NCBI GenBank assembly: GCA_016707005.1
Contig: JADJIQ010000001.1
Span: forward strand, 494,001 to 558,000
DNA length: 64,000 nucleotides
Direction of reading: 5' to 3'
Source: Ignavibacteria bacterium
Lineage (GTDB): Bacteria > Bacteroidota > Ignavibacteria > Kapaibacteriales > Kapaibacteriaceae
In this document: positions 17,660 to 25,411 of the stretch, in pieces
Numbering within the stretch: position 1 is the stretch's first letter
How the letters are laid out: each line of letters begins with the position of its first letter
Notes under the pieces: generated by a model
What the model was told of the DNA's origin: nothing
Database searches by the model: none
The model's input: the letters and a program-made list of their open reading frames with translations, nothing else
Program-made: the position numbers and the translations under genes

Positions 17660-18118
17660 TTAGAGTTTCAGCCCGAACAAGCTTCCGAGCGCATTCGCAC
17701 TCGACTTCACAGAGCCCCACTTGGATGTTACGTTCGAGGCTACTTGGACGCCCGACATAAGACCGTCAACCTTGCGAACATCGGCAAGGATCTTTGTTGC
17801 CTCGTCCTTCAAGGACATGAGATCCGATGCACCCTTGATCTGTTTCAGCATTTTGTCAGTATCGCCATCAAGAGCACTGACCGCACTTGTGATACTCTTG
17901 GCCTTGGCAGGGTCAATACCAGCCCCCTTCAAAACACTTGAGAACTGATCGATATTACCATCAAGGGCTTTTGTTGCCTTGGTGATACTACTTGGGTCAA
18001 AACTACCGACTTGCGTAGATGCTGCTTCGACGCTCTTTGGCAGACTTGTGCCGAGCTGAGCAACCATGGTGGAAGATGCCAATGCCAAAAAAACGATCGA
18101 GGTGAAGACTCGGGTCAC
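17660..18118 (-). CDS. Small secreted helical protein of unknown function
   Basis: The chosen start is GTG (18118-18116), because AGGAG lies at the right distance before it and it opens a good signal peptide (VTRVFTSIVFLALASSTMVAQ). That gives 152 residues; the frame is open further upstream into the neighbouring gene but without an RBS. The mature part is rich in Lys, Ser and Asp with heptad-like hydrophobic spacing, so it is probably all helical; it has LDGNIDQFSSVLKGAG and LDGDTDKMLKQIKGAS as two related internal repeats of about 35 residues. I do not recognise the family. The stop of the EF-G-like gene lies 46 bp upstream, so they may be co-transcribed. Confidence 0.72.
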   Translation of the reverse strand: MTRVFTSIVFLALASSTMVAQLGTSLPKSVEAASTQVGSFDPSSITKATKALDGNIDQFSSVLKGAGIDPAKAKSITSAVSALDGDTDKMLKQIKGASDLMSLKDEATKILADVRKVDGLMSGVQVASNVTSKWGSVKSSANALGSLFGLKL

Positions 18119-18164
18119 AGAACACTCCTGATTGATTCGATAGAAAGTGATTCGATGAGCAAAA

Positions 18165-20297
18165 TTAGTCTTCATCCTTGGCATGCGCCAGATATTCCTG
18201 ATGCAGCTTCGAGGCGATCTGATTGGCAACAGGGACGTATTCGGCGAACTCAGCATCGAAATTGGCCCTACCAGCTGTTAGACTGCGTAGGACAGTGGCA
18301 TATCGATCGAGTTCCACCAGTGGCATACGACATGTTAGGATCTGGTAATGTCCATCGGCATCAACACCGATGATCTCTGCCCGACGCAGTGGAAGATCGC
18401 TCATTACGTCGCCAACCTGATCTTCCGGCATGAGAACCGTTACAGTATACATCGGTTCCAAGAGCTGCGGGTCCGCATTGATGAACGCTTCTTTGAACGC
18501 CATACGCCCAGCCGTCTTGAAGGCAGCTTCATTGGAATCCACGGCGTGCATCTTCCCATCATAGACACTCACTCGCACGTCGCGTACATACGAACCTGTA
18601 ACGGGACCCTCGGTCATCTTCTCCATCACACCCTTCATGATGGCCGGCAGGAATCGTGCTTCGATCACACCACCAACGATGCAATTCAGGAAGACCAGCT
18701 TTCCACCCCACGGCAGGTTTGTGATCTCCGTGCCACGAACGGTCAGTCCGGACGGATCAGACATCCCCTCAAAGTAGGGTTCAACGCGCATATGGACCTC
18801 TGCGAACTGTCCGGCGCCCCCTGTCTGTTTTTTGTGTCGGTACGAGCCATCAACGGACTTCCGAATGGTCTCGCGATAGGGAACTCGAGCCGGCTGGAAT
18901 TCAACATCAAGTTTGTATCTGTTCACCAAGCGGTGCTTAGCCGTTTGTAGGTGCATCTCTCCTTGAGCATGCATGATCACTTGATTGAGTTCAACGGAGT
19001 GCTCTATGATAAGCGTAGGATCTTCTTCGTGCAGGTGGTGCAATGCCACACCAAGTTTGTCTTCCTCGCCCTTGCGATTGGAAACAACGGATGTCCGCAC
19101 ACGTGGATGAGGGAATTCGATAGGGGGCAGAACCAGGTTCATGCCTTTTTCATGGAGGGTGTTGTTGACATGTGTGTTCTTGAGTTTCACAACAGCGCCG
19201 ATGTCGCCTGCTTCGAGACTCTCAACGTCATGACGCTTATGGCCATTCACTACAAAGAGTTGACCAAGGCGTTCTGTAACACCGGTCTGCTCGTTCACCA
19301 CGTCCATGCCGTGTTTCACTATTCCGCTGTAGACGCGGAAAAAGGACATCTCTCCTACATTCTGTTCAGAAGTTGACTTAAAGACAAAGGCGCAGGTCTT
19401 TCCTTTTGGATCTGCAGGCAACTCCACTCCACTCAACGTCTTTACGGGCGGCATCTCCACAGGTGCCGGGATCACGACATCGATAAAGGTCATCAGCCGT
19501 CCTGCTCCCATGTTATTCTTAGCACTTGTGCAGAACACCGGAACGATCTCGCGTTTGATGAGCGAGTGTGTGAGCCCCGTTCTCATCTCTTCTTCCGTGA
19601 GCTCCCCTTTGTCGAGGTAATGATCCATGAGATTCTCATCGTTTTCTGCTATGATCTCGATGAGCTCATTATGAAGTTGTGCAGCTCGTGCCTTCTCTGA
19701 ATCAGGGATATCTGTCTTCGTTGGCGTTCCGCCTGAGGCAGGGAACACATAGGCCGTCATCTTCAAGACATCGATGATGGTATTGAACCCTGTGCCTTCG
19801 TTGAGCGGGTATTGTACCACGGTAACCTCGCGGCCGAATCTATCCTTGGCTTGTTCAACGGTCCGCCAAAAATCACTATGCTCGTGGTCTACCTTGTTCA
19901 CTACGCAGATCACAGGCGTCTGGAACTGTTTTGTGTATTTCCAGATCGTCTCCGTGCCTACCTCAACCCCGTTTGGACTGCTCAGGACCATGATGCCGGT
20001 GTCCACAACACGTAACGCACCGATCACCTCACCCACATAGTCAACGTAGCCCGGTGTGTCGATGATGTTGATCTTGTAGTCTCGCCATTCGGCAAACATC
20101 ACCGTTCCGAAGACGGAGGAATTCCGTTCGTGCTCGATCTCGTGATAGTCAGAGACCGTGGTATGTTCTTCTACAGTTCCGCGCCGGGAGATCTCATTGG
20201 ATTCGAAGAGCATTGCCTCAGCCAATGTAGTCTTGCCGGCGCCTCCGTGGCCCAGGAGGGCAACGTTTCTGATGTGGTGGGCATCGTAGGTCTTCAT
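18165..20297 (-). CDS. fusA: EF-G-2-type translation factor GTPase
   Basis: The 710-residue protein has the EF-G architecture: GTPase domain with P-loop GHGGAGKT (16-23), switch II DTPGY (80-84) and NKVD (134-137), then domains II-V ending in the EF-G domain V. Classical EF-G has DTPGHVDF, where the His is the catalytic residue; here Tyr84 takes its place, as I recall for the EF-G-2 paralogues such as that of Thermus. The P-loop also differs from the usual AHxDAGKT. It is thus likely the second EF-G copy rather than the main elongation factor, with a role in translocation or ribosome recycling that is not well settled. It lies alone, not in a str operon. I see no convincing promoter in the 75 bp upstream. 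Confidence 0.88.
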   Translation of the reverse strand: MKTYDAHHIRNVALLGHGGAGKTTLAEAMLFESNEISRRGTVEEHTTVSDYHEIEHERNSSVFGTVMFAEWRDYKINIIDTPGYVDYVGEVIGALRVVDTGIMVLSSPNGVEVGTETIWKYTKQFQTPVICVVNKVDHEHSDFWRTVEQAKDRFGREVTVVQYPLNEGTGFNTIIDVLKMTAYVFPASGGTPTKTDIPDSEKARAAQLHNELIEIIAENDENLMDHYLDKGELTEEEMRTGLTHSLIKREIVPVFCTSAKNNMGAGRLMTFIDVVIPAPVEMPPVKTLSGVELPADPKGKTCAFVFKSTSEQNVGEMSFFRVYSGIVKHGMDVVNEQTGVTERLGQLFVVNGHKRHDVESLEAGDIGAVVKLKNTHVNNTLHEKGMNLVLPPIEFPHPRVRTSVVSNRKGEEDKLGVALHHLHEEDPTLIIEHSVELNQVIMHAQGEMHLQTAKHRLVNRYKLDVEFQPARVPYRETIRKSVDGSYRHKKQTGGAGQFAEVHMRVEPYFEGMSDPSGLTVRGTEITNLPWGGKLVFLNCIVGGVIEARFLPAIMKGVMEKMTEGPVTGSYVRDVRVSVYDGKMHAVDSNEAAFKTAGRMAFKEAFINADPQLLEPMYTVTVLMPEDQVGDVMSDLPLRRAEIIGVDADGHYQILTCRMPLVELDRYATVLRSLTAGRANFDAEFAEYVPVANQIASKLHQEYLAHAKDED

Positions 20298-20372
20298 AGC
20301 CTGTTCCCATATGTGAAGATAATGGGGAGAACATACGGAAAAAGCTATGTGGCTATCCTGACGTTTGTCATG

Positions 20373-22505
20373 TTACATCTCAGTGATCCTGAAGTCCACC
20401 CGACGGTTCTTCTGCCGATCTGCATCCTTGGTGCCCTTCACCACCGGACGGGTCTTTCCGAAACCCTTAGCGCTCAATCGAGCGGGCGGTATGCCCTTTG
20501 AGCCGAGGAAGGCCAAAACGGCATCGGCCCGGGCCTGAGAAAGTACGTTATTATGTGCGTCGGTTCCTCGGTCGTCTGTATGACCTTCGATGGAGATCTT
20601 CATCCCTGGGTATTGGCCAAGCATCGCAATGAGTCGCTGCAGTTCAGTACCGCTTTCCTGACGAAGTTCCGATCTGTCTGTGTCGAAGAACAGATTGTTC
20701 AACCGGATCACCGATCCAACGGCGATCGGCTCAAGGTAGAGATCGCGTTCTATCACTTGATACGTTTTGATCGTTGGCAGGTCAATGTTGTCACTCACCG
20801 GAAAGAACCCTTGCTTCTCAGCAAAAAAGCCATAGGAATGGCCGCCAGTGAGAACCACCGAATACGCGCCGTTACTTGGCTCGCTCACGGCCGACCCGAT
20901 GTTTGTGTTTGTGGCAAGATCCTCGTAGCGAATACTCACGCCAAGGGGCTCCTTGGTCTTTGCATTAAGGACTCGGCCCTTGACGATGACAATGGCATCA
21001 GGCAGGAGTGACCGCGAAGCAGCATCCTGCGGAAGGTCCACACGTATGATACCATCATTGTAACCGTCACTCGAGTTCACATAAGCATACTTGCCGGACG
21101 GATGAATACAGAAATATGAATCCCACGTGGGGGAGTTGATGGTTGGCCCGAGGTTCATTCGAGGCGACCAATTGAGCCACGTATCGTCGAGCCTCTTTGA
21201 GACAAAGACGTCGTCACTTCCATAGGTATCGTGACTCGAGTTGAAGTACAAGGTCTTGCCATCGGCTGCGAGGTATGGGCCGCCTTCATTGCCCGGACTG
21301 TTCACATTACGTCCGAGATTAGTGAGCGGACCATACGAGCCGTCAGCATTACGGAAGCTGACGTAGATGTCCTTTTCACCAAGCGTGGATCCTTCCAGAT
21401 CGCGCGTGAGCAGCATTACCGAACGATCAGCGGTCAGACATTCTTCACGTGAACTCGCACGGTTCACGTATGGCGGTGCTTCGATCGGCTCGGGTACAGA
21501 CCAACCATCTGCCGTTCTGCGCGATGTGGAAAAGCCCCCTCCATTAGACGAACCATCCTTGTTGTATCTGCCCCAAAGGAACAGTTCGTTTCCGTCCTGT
21601 GAGACAGACGTGATATTGTTTGGTGCTGCGTTGTTCAGCGGAGTGCCGATGTTTCGGCCCTTTGTCCATGTTGAGTCTGTGAGGGCGTCTGCTACAAAGA
21701 TGTTGTCGGACGTTGCACTGTCTGACAGGATGTAGTAGAGCTGTTGACCATTCGGTGACATCACTGGATATCGAGATCCGGGACCAACTAACTCTTTCAC
21801 GAGTGTTTTGCGTGCGCCGATGAATGCATTCGGTACAATGGGTAGGGGGCGCTCTGTGTACGAAGCATCGAAACGATCGAACCGACCAGTGATGTTCCCG
21901 GAGGCAAGAATTCCAACGGCATCGATGGTTGATGAAAGACCTGAGAAATTGCCGTTTAGGGCATGATCCTCTATCACGCTATCATTGACAACAACTTGAA
22001 GCCGACCTCGCGAGCCACGAACAGTCATTGTATTCGGGCTGCCATTGGGTTTGATGCAATCGCAGAACCGATCTCCTGAATTATTCGGACCGGGTGCACT
22101 CATTGTTGTCCACGTGTTCGTCTTCTCCACCCACCTCCCAACCCAGATCGATCGATTGCCGCCGGCAAGTTTGAAGATATAAAACTCACCTTTCGAGAGT
22201 AAGATCAGACCGAGACCTTCGTTGGTCGTTGATACATCCATGATCGTAACAGCAGAGACCGACCAGTCAAAACGTGCATCGATAGGACGATAGGCAAGTG
22301 TCCAATAGTTATTCCCGTTGCTCACTTTGAACTCTATCATACCCTTGCCATAGGTTCTCTTGAGGTTCTGATCTGAATATTCACCGGCCCACGACCAGTG
22401 AGGTGGCTGGGCATCAAACGTTTCGTGGATCTCGCGTTTGACCTGAGCCGTGGAAAGGAGTGTAAACCCGATCATAATCAAGATCGACAAGCAGATGGTG
22501 CGCAT
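20373..22505 (-). CDS. PorE-like outer-membrane protein: beta-propeller, CRD and OmpA domain
   Basis: The 710-residue protein starts with a signal peptide (MRTICLSILIMIGFTLLSTAQ; ATG at 22505). After a concanavalin-like N-terminal region (about 20-200) comes a WD40/PD40-type beta-propeller with motifs such as PVMSPNGQQLYYI and YLAADGKTLYFNS (about 235-480). A carboxypeptidase-regulatory-like domain follows (about 500-585), then a C-terminal OmpA peptidoglycan-binding domain with NNLFFDTDRSEL, IEGHTDDRGT and KNRRVDFRI (about 600-710). The propeller-CRD-OmpA order is that of PorE of Porphyromonas, which links type IX components to peptidoglycan; the TPR part of PorE and its lipobox are missing. 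With porU/porV nearby, a T9SS anchor role is plausible but not proven. The promoter is the TACGTTTG element at 22535-22542. Confidence 0.85.
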   Translation of the reverse strand: MRTICLSILIMIGFTLLSTAQVKREIHETFDAQPPHWSWAGEYSDQNLKRTYGKGMIEFKVSNGNNYWTLAYRPIDARFDWSVSAVTIMDVSTTNEGLGLILLSKGEFYIFKLAGGNRSIWVGRWVEKTNTWTTMSAPGPNNSGDRFCDCIKPNGSPNTMTVRGSRGRLQVVVNDSVIEDHALNGNFSGLSSTIDAVGILASGNITGRFDRFDASYTERPLPIVPNAFIGARKTLVKELVGPGSRYPVMSPNGQQLYYILSDSATSDNIFVADALTDSTWTKGRNIGTPLNNAAPNNITSVSQDGNELFLWGRYNKDGSSNGGGFSTSRRTADGWSVPEPIEAPPYVNRASSREECLTADRSVMLLTRDLEGSTLGEKDIYVSFRNADGSYGPLTNLGRNVNSPGNEGGPYLAADGKTLYFNSSHDTYGSDDVFVSKRLDDTWLNWSPRMNLGPTINSPTWDSYFCIHPSGKYAYVNSSDGYNDGIIRVDLPQDAASRSLLPDAIVIVKGRVLNAKTKEPLGVSIRYEDLATNTNIGSAVSEPSNGAYSVVLTGGHSYGFFAEKQGFFPVSDNIDLPTIKTYQVIERDLYLEPIAVGSVIRLNNLFFDTDRSELRQESGTELQRLIAMLGQYPGMKISIEGHTDDRGTDAHNNVLSQARADAVLAFLGSKGIPPARLSAKGFGKTRPVVKGTKDADRQKNRRVDFRITEM

Positions 22506-22534
22506 GTGGTATGTGATTGTGGCGAAAAGACCCA

Positions 22535-22564
22535 CAAACGTATGCTAACTCCCATATCTAACAA
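22535..22564 (-). promoter_or_regulatory. Bacteroidota-type promoter of the OmpA/propeller gene
   Basis: On the minus strand TTG (22564-22562) is followed after 19 bases by TACGTTTG (22542-22535), an exact TAnnTTTG. The start codon is 30 bp downstream. Confidence 0.7.
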
Positions 22565-22568
22565 ACAC

Positions 22569-22600
22569 TTGCTTCATATGGCCCCTTTTTCGTATGTTTG
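22569..22600 (+). promoter_or_regulatory. Bacteroidota-type promoter of rplS
   Basis: TTG (22569-22571) is followed after 21 bases by TATGTTTG (22593-22600), an exact TAnnTTTG. The two divergent promoters lie back to back with their -33 elements only 4 bases apart. Confidence 0.75.
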
Positions 22601-22644
22601 CCGTCCTATCCAAACCGCAACTCAATTCAATTCGGAGCCAAATA

Positions 22645-23028
22645 ATGCACCCAAAGGTCAAGAACCTCGAATCGCTCGCCTCGGCGGAAGCGTTCGAGCA
22701 GCGCAAGTCCAAGGCCGGTGAGGCATCGCCTGAGATGCCATCCTTCCGTCCGGGTGACACAGTGAAGATCGCTGTTCGCGTGGTTGAAGGCGAAAAAGAA
22801 CGTATTCAGCACTTCCAAGGTGTTGTCATCGCTCGTCGCGGTAGCGGCATGAACGAGACATTCCGTGTACGGAAGATCTCGAATGGTGTTGGTGTGGAGC
22901 GGATCTTCCCGGTCAACTCCCCAACGATCCAATCGATGCAGGTCCTCAAGGAAGGTACCGTACGTCGCGCCAAGCTCTACTACCTCCGCGGTATGAGCGA
23001 AAAGAAGATCCGTCAAAAACTGTCGTAA
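22645..23028 (+). CDS. rplS: 50S ribosomal protein L19
   Basis: L19 sits at the 30S-50S interface of the ribosome. The 127-residue protein has the usual [10 protein letters not shown] block, the [26 protein letters not shown] core and the [10 protein letters not shown] and [10 protein letters not shown] motifs. The start at 22645 fits the family and leaves a leader of about 40 bases from the predicted transcription start. Unlike in many bacteria it is not next to rpsP-rimM-trmD; it has its own promoter and terminator, although cinA follows closely. Confidence 0.97.
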   Translation: MHPKVKNLESLASAEAFEQRKSKAGEASPEMPSFRPGDTVKIAVRVVEGEKERIQHFQGVVIARRGSGMNETFRVRKISNGVGVERIFPVNSPTIQSMQVLKEGTVRRAKLYYLRGMSEKKIRQKLS

Positions 23029-23033
23029 TTCAG

Positions 23034-23057
23034 CGGGGCTTCGGCCCCGTTTTTTTT
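23034..23057 (+). terminator. Rho-independent terminator after rplS
   Basis: CGGGGC-TTCG-GCCCCG followed by eight T. It ends only 8 bases before the ATG of cinA, so cinA expression depends on readthrough or on a promoter hidden in rplS. Confidence 0.92.
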
Positions 23058-23064
23058 GAGCCCT

Positions 23065-24306
23065 ATGAACGTAGCACTCATCACGATCGGAGACGAAGTC
23101 CTGATCGGACAGATCATCAACGGCAATGCCGCATGGATTGCCGATGTTGTTACGCGTATCGGCTGCCGAGTGGTTGAGCATTGCACAGTGGCAGATCAGG
23201 CCCCACAGCTCACTCAAACCCTTGATCGGTTGCGAGATACGTGTGACGTTCTGTTGTTGACAGGGGGCTTGGGGCCCACACACGACGACATCACAAAGCC
23301 CGTTCTCGCAGACTACTTCAACGATGTCCTCGTTGAGTCGGATGAATGGATGTCGCATCTCCACATCTGGATGGCTGCCCGCGGCAGGGAGGTCACGCAG
23401 CGTAATGCAGGGCAAGCCCTCGTTCCGTCAACCGCCCGCGTCCTCTCCAACCCGATCGGTACTGCACCTGGTATACTCTTTGAACGTGATGACGTGATCG
23501 TTGTGGCAATGCCCGGCGTGCCCGATGAGATGAAGGGCATCATGAGGGATCATGTGGTGCCCCTTCTCGAAGACAGAATTCGTGAGCAGGGGGCAGAGTG
23601 CACGCAATACTACACGATGCTAACAACGGGGATCGCAGAGAGCTCGCTAGCCGATCTGATCGGCGAGCCCTCGGAGTTTCTCGGAAGTTCCACGTTGGCC
23701 TTCCTTCCCAATTATCAGGGCGTTCGATTACGGATAGGTGTTACAGCTGCTGATCATCACGATCGTGAGCGAGAACGAATGCGCATTGCATCGATCCTGC
23801 GGGAACGTGCCGGACGTTTCATCTTCGGCCACGATGATCAAACATTGTCAGAGGCTGTTGGCCTCCACCTTAAAGAACGAAACGAAACCATCGCAGTGGC
23901 TGAATCGTGCACTGGTGGACTCCTCGGTGCAGCCTTCACTGATGTGCCCGGTAGCAGCGCATGGTTCCATGGCGGAGTGCTGACATACACCAACGAAGCA
24001 AAGGTCCGCGAGCTTGGAGTGTCACAGACCGATCTCAACAATGTTGGTGCTGTAAGCGAAGAAGTTGCCTATCAGATGGCCAATGGTGTTCGTTTGAAGT
24101 TCGGAACAACGTATGGGATCGGTATCACCGGCGTGGCCGGACCCGACGGCGGTAGCAAGGACAAACCTGTTGGTACGGTCTGGATCTCCGTTGTAGGTCC
24201 AGTTGATCATATCACGATCAAGCATTCTTTTGGCAATAACCGTCGCATCAATCGTGAACGAAGTGTTGGTGCCGCCCTTGGAATGTTGTGGAAGATCGTA
24301 CGATGA
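23065..24306 (+). CDS. cinA: CinA-family protein (nicotinamide-nucleotide amidohydrolase)
   Basis: CinA proteins join an N-terminal MoaB/COG1058 domain (ADP-ribose pyrophosphatase activity in studied members) to a C-terminal nicotinamide mononucleotide deamidase (PncC) domain that recycles pyridine nucleotides; the gene is linked to competence in some bacteria. The 413-residue protein has ITIGDEVLIGQI and TGGLGPTHDDIT in the N-terminal part and AVAESCTGGLLGAAFTDVPGSS, with the conserved Ser and Thr, in the C-terminal part from about residue 270. The ATG at 23065 gives the standard N-terminus. It lacks a ribosome binding site because the rplS terminator is directly upstream. The stop overlaps the tsaD start by 4 bases (ATGA). 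Confidence 0.94.
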   Translation: MNVALITIGDEVLIGQIINGNAAWIADVVTRIGCRVVEHCTVADQAPQLTQTLDRLRDTCDVLLLTGGLGPTHDDITKPVLADYFNDVLVESDEWMSHLHIWMAARGREVTQRNAGQALVPSTARVLSNPIGTAPGILFERDDVIVVAMPGVPDEMKGIMRDHVVPLLEDRIREQGAECTQYYTMLTTGIAESSLADLIGEPSEFLGSSTLAFLPNYQGVRLRIGVTAADHHDRERERMRIASILRERAGRFIFGHDDQTLSEAVGLHLKERNETIAVAESCTGGLLGAAFTDVPGSSAWFHGGVLTYTNEAKVRELGVSQTDLNNVGAVSEEVAYQMANGVRLKFGTTYGIGITGVAGPDGGSKDKPVGTVWISVVGPVDHITIKHSFGNNRRINRERSVGAALGMLWKIVR

Positions 24307-25319
24307 CGATCCTTGCCATAGAAACTTCGTGTGATGACACAGCAGCTGCTGTAGTACGCGATGGTGCTGTGCTCAGCAACATCATTTCATCGCAGGACAT
24401 TCACGATCACTATGGCGGCATCGTCCCCGAACTTGCCTCCCGTGAACATGTCAAAGGCATAGCTCCTATTGTCCACGCAGCGATGCAGGAGGCCAAGGTA
24501 GACATCGACGCCGTAGATGCCATTGCCGTGACCTATGGCCCCGGTCTCGCTGGTTCGTTATTGGTTGGCTGTCATTTTGCAAAGGGGCTTGCCATGCGCC
24601 ATGCAAAGCCCCTTTATCCTATCCATCACATCGAAGCACATCTTTACTCCGGATATCTTGAAGATCCGACCCTGCCGTACCCAAGCATCTGTCTTGTGGT
24701 GAGCGGTGGACATACCAGCATCTTCCACGTAACAGGTCCTACATCGTATTCGGTCATGGGCTCTACGAAGGATGATGCTGCCGGTGAAGCATTCGATAAG
24801 ATCGCGAAGCTCGTCGGTCTCGGATATCCCGGCGGTCCGCACGTTGACCGGCTGGCGCGCACAGGGAACTCCGCAGCATTCGATCTACCGCGCGGTTTGA
24901 TCCACGAGCCAACCTATGACTTCTCCTTCAGCGGACTCAAGACCGCTGTCCGACGTGAAGTTGAGAAGATGCGGTCGAAGGGGACAGAGCTTCCGATCGA
25001 AGATCTCTGTGCTTCGGCACAAACAGCAATTGTCGATGTCTTGGTATCGAAGACCATGCGTGCCGCAGATGATCTCAAGGTGAACGCCGTAGTGATCGCT
25101 GGCGGCGTGAGTGCGAACTCTGAGCTTCGCTCCCGTATGAGCGCTGCTGCTGAACAGCGTGGGATCGCATTCGTTGCACCACGCTTAGGATACTGTGTTG
25201 ACAATGCGGCGATGATCGCATTTGTGGCGCAGATGCGGATCAAGTCAGGCATGACAGAGGGGTTGGGAGAACAAATTCCAAGCTTTTCGATTGAGCCAAG
25301 ACCAATGAGATCTCGTTGA
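24303..25319 (+). CDS. tsaD: tRNA N6-adenosine threonylcarbamoyltransferase TsaD
   Basis: TsaD transfers the threonylcarbamoyl group to A37 of tRNAs that read ANN codons, working with TsaB and TsaE. The 338-residue protein has the ASKHA-fold opening LAIETSCDDTAAAVV, the metal-binding HHIEAH motif (His109 and His113), the SGGHTS loop and GGVSANSELR near the C-terminus. The start overlaps the cinA stop (ATGA at 24303-24306), so the two are translationally coupled. No tsaB or tsaE is in the window. Confidence 0.96.
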   Translation: MTILAIETSCDDTAAAVVRDGAVLSNIISSQDIHDHYGGIVPELASREHVKGIAPIVHAAMQEAKVDIDAVDAIAVTYGPGLAGSLLVGCHFAKGLAMRHAKPLYPIHHIEAHLYSGYLEDPTLPYPSICLVVSGGHTSIFHVTGPTSYSVMGSTKDDAAGEAFDKIAKLVGLGYPGGPHVDRLARTGNSAAFDLPRGLIHEPTYDFSFSGLKTAVRREVEKMRSKGTELPIEDLCASAQTAIVDVLVSKTMRAADDLKVNAVVIAGGVSANSELRSRMSAAAEQRGIAFVAPRLGYCVDNAAMIAFVAQMRIKSGMTEGLGEQIPSFSIEPRPMRSR

Positions 25320-25411
25320 GATCGTATCATTATCAGTGGCTCAAAGTGTTTAACTAACTTCCGCTGTCTTTTTCCCTAGCATTGCCGAACACTTCAAACT
25401 TGGCTCACGAC

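Noticed and set aside
22627..23415. Minus-strand ORF of 262 codons across rplS and cinA
   Set aside because: It runs antisense through two well-supported genes and a terminator; a shadow frame.
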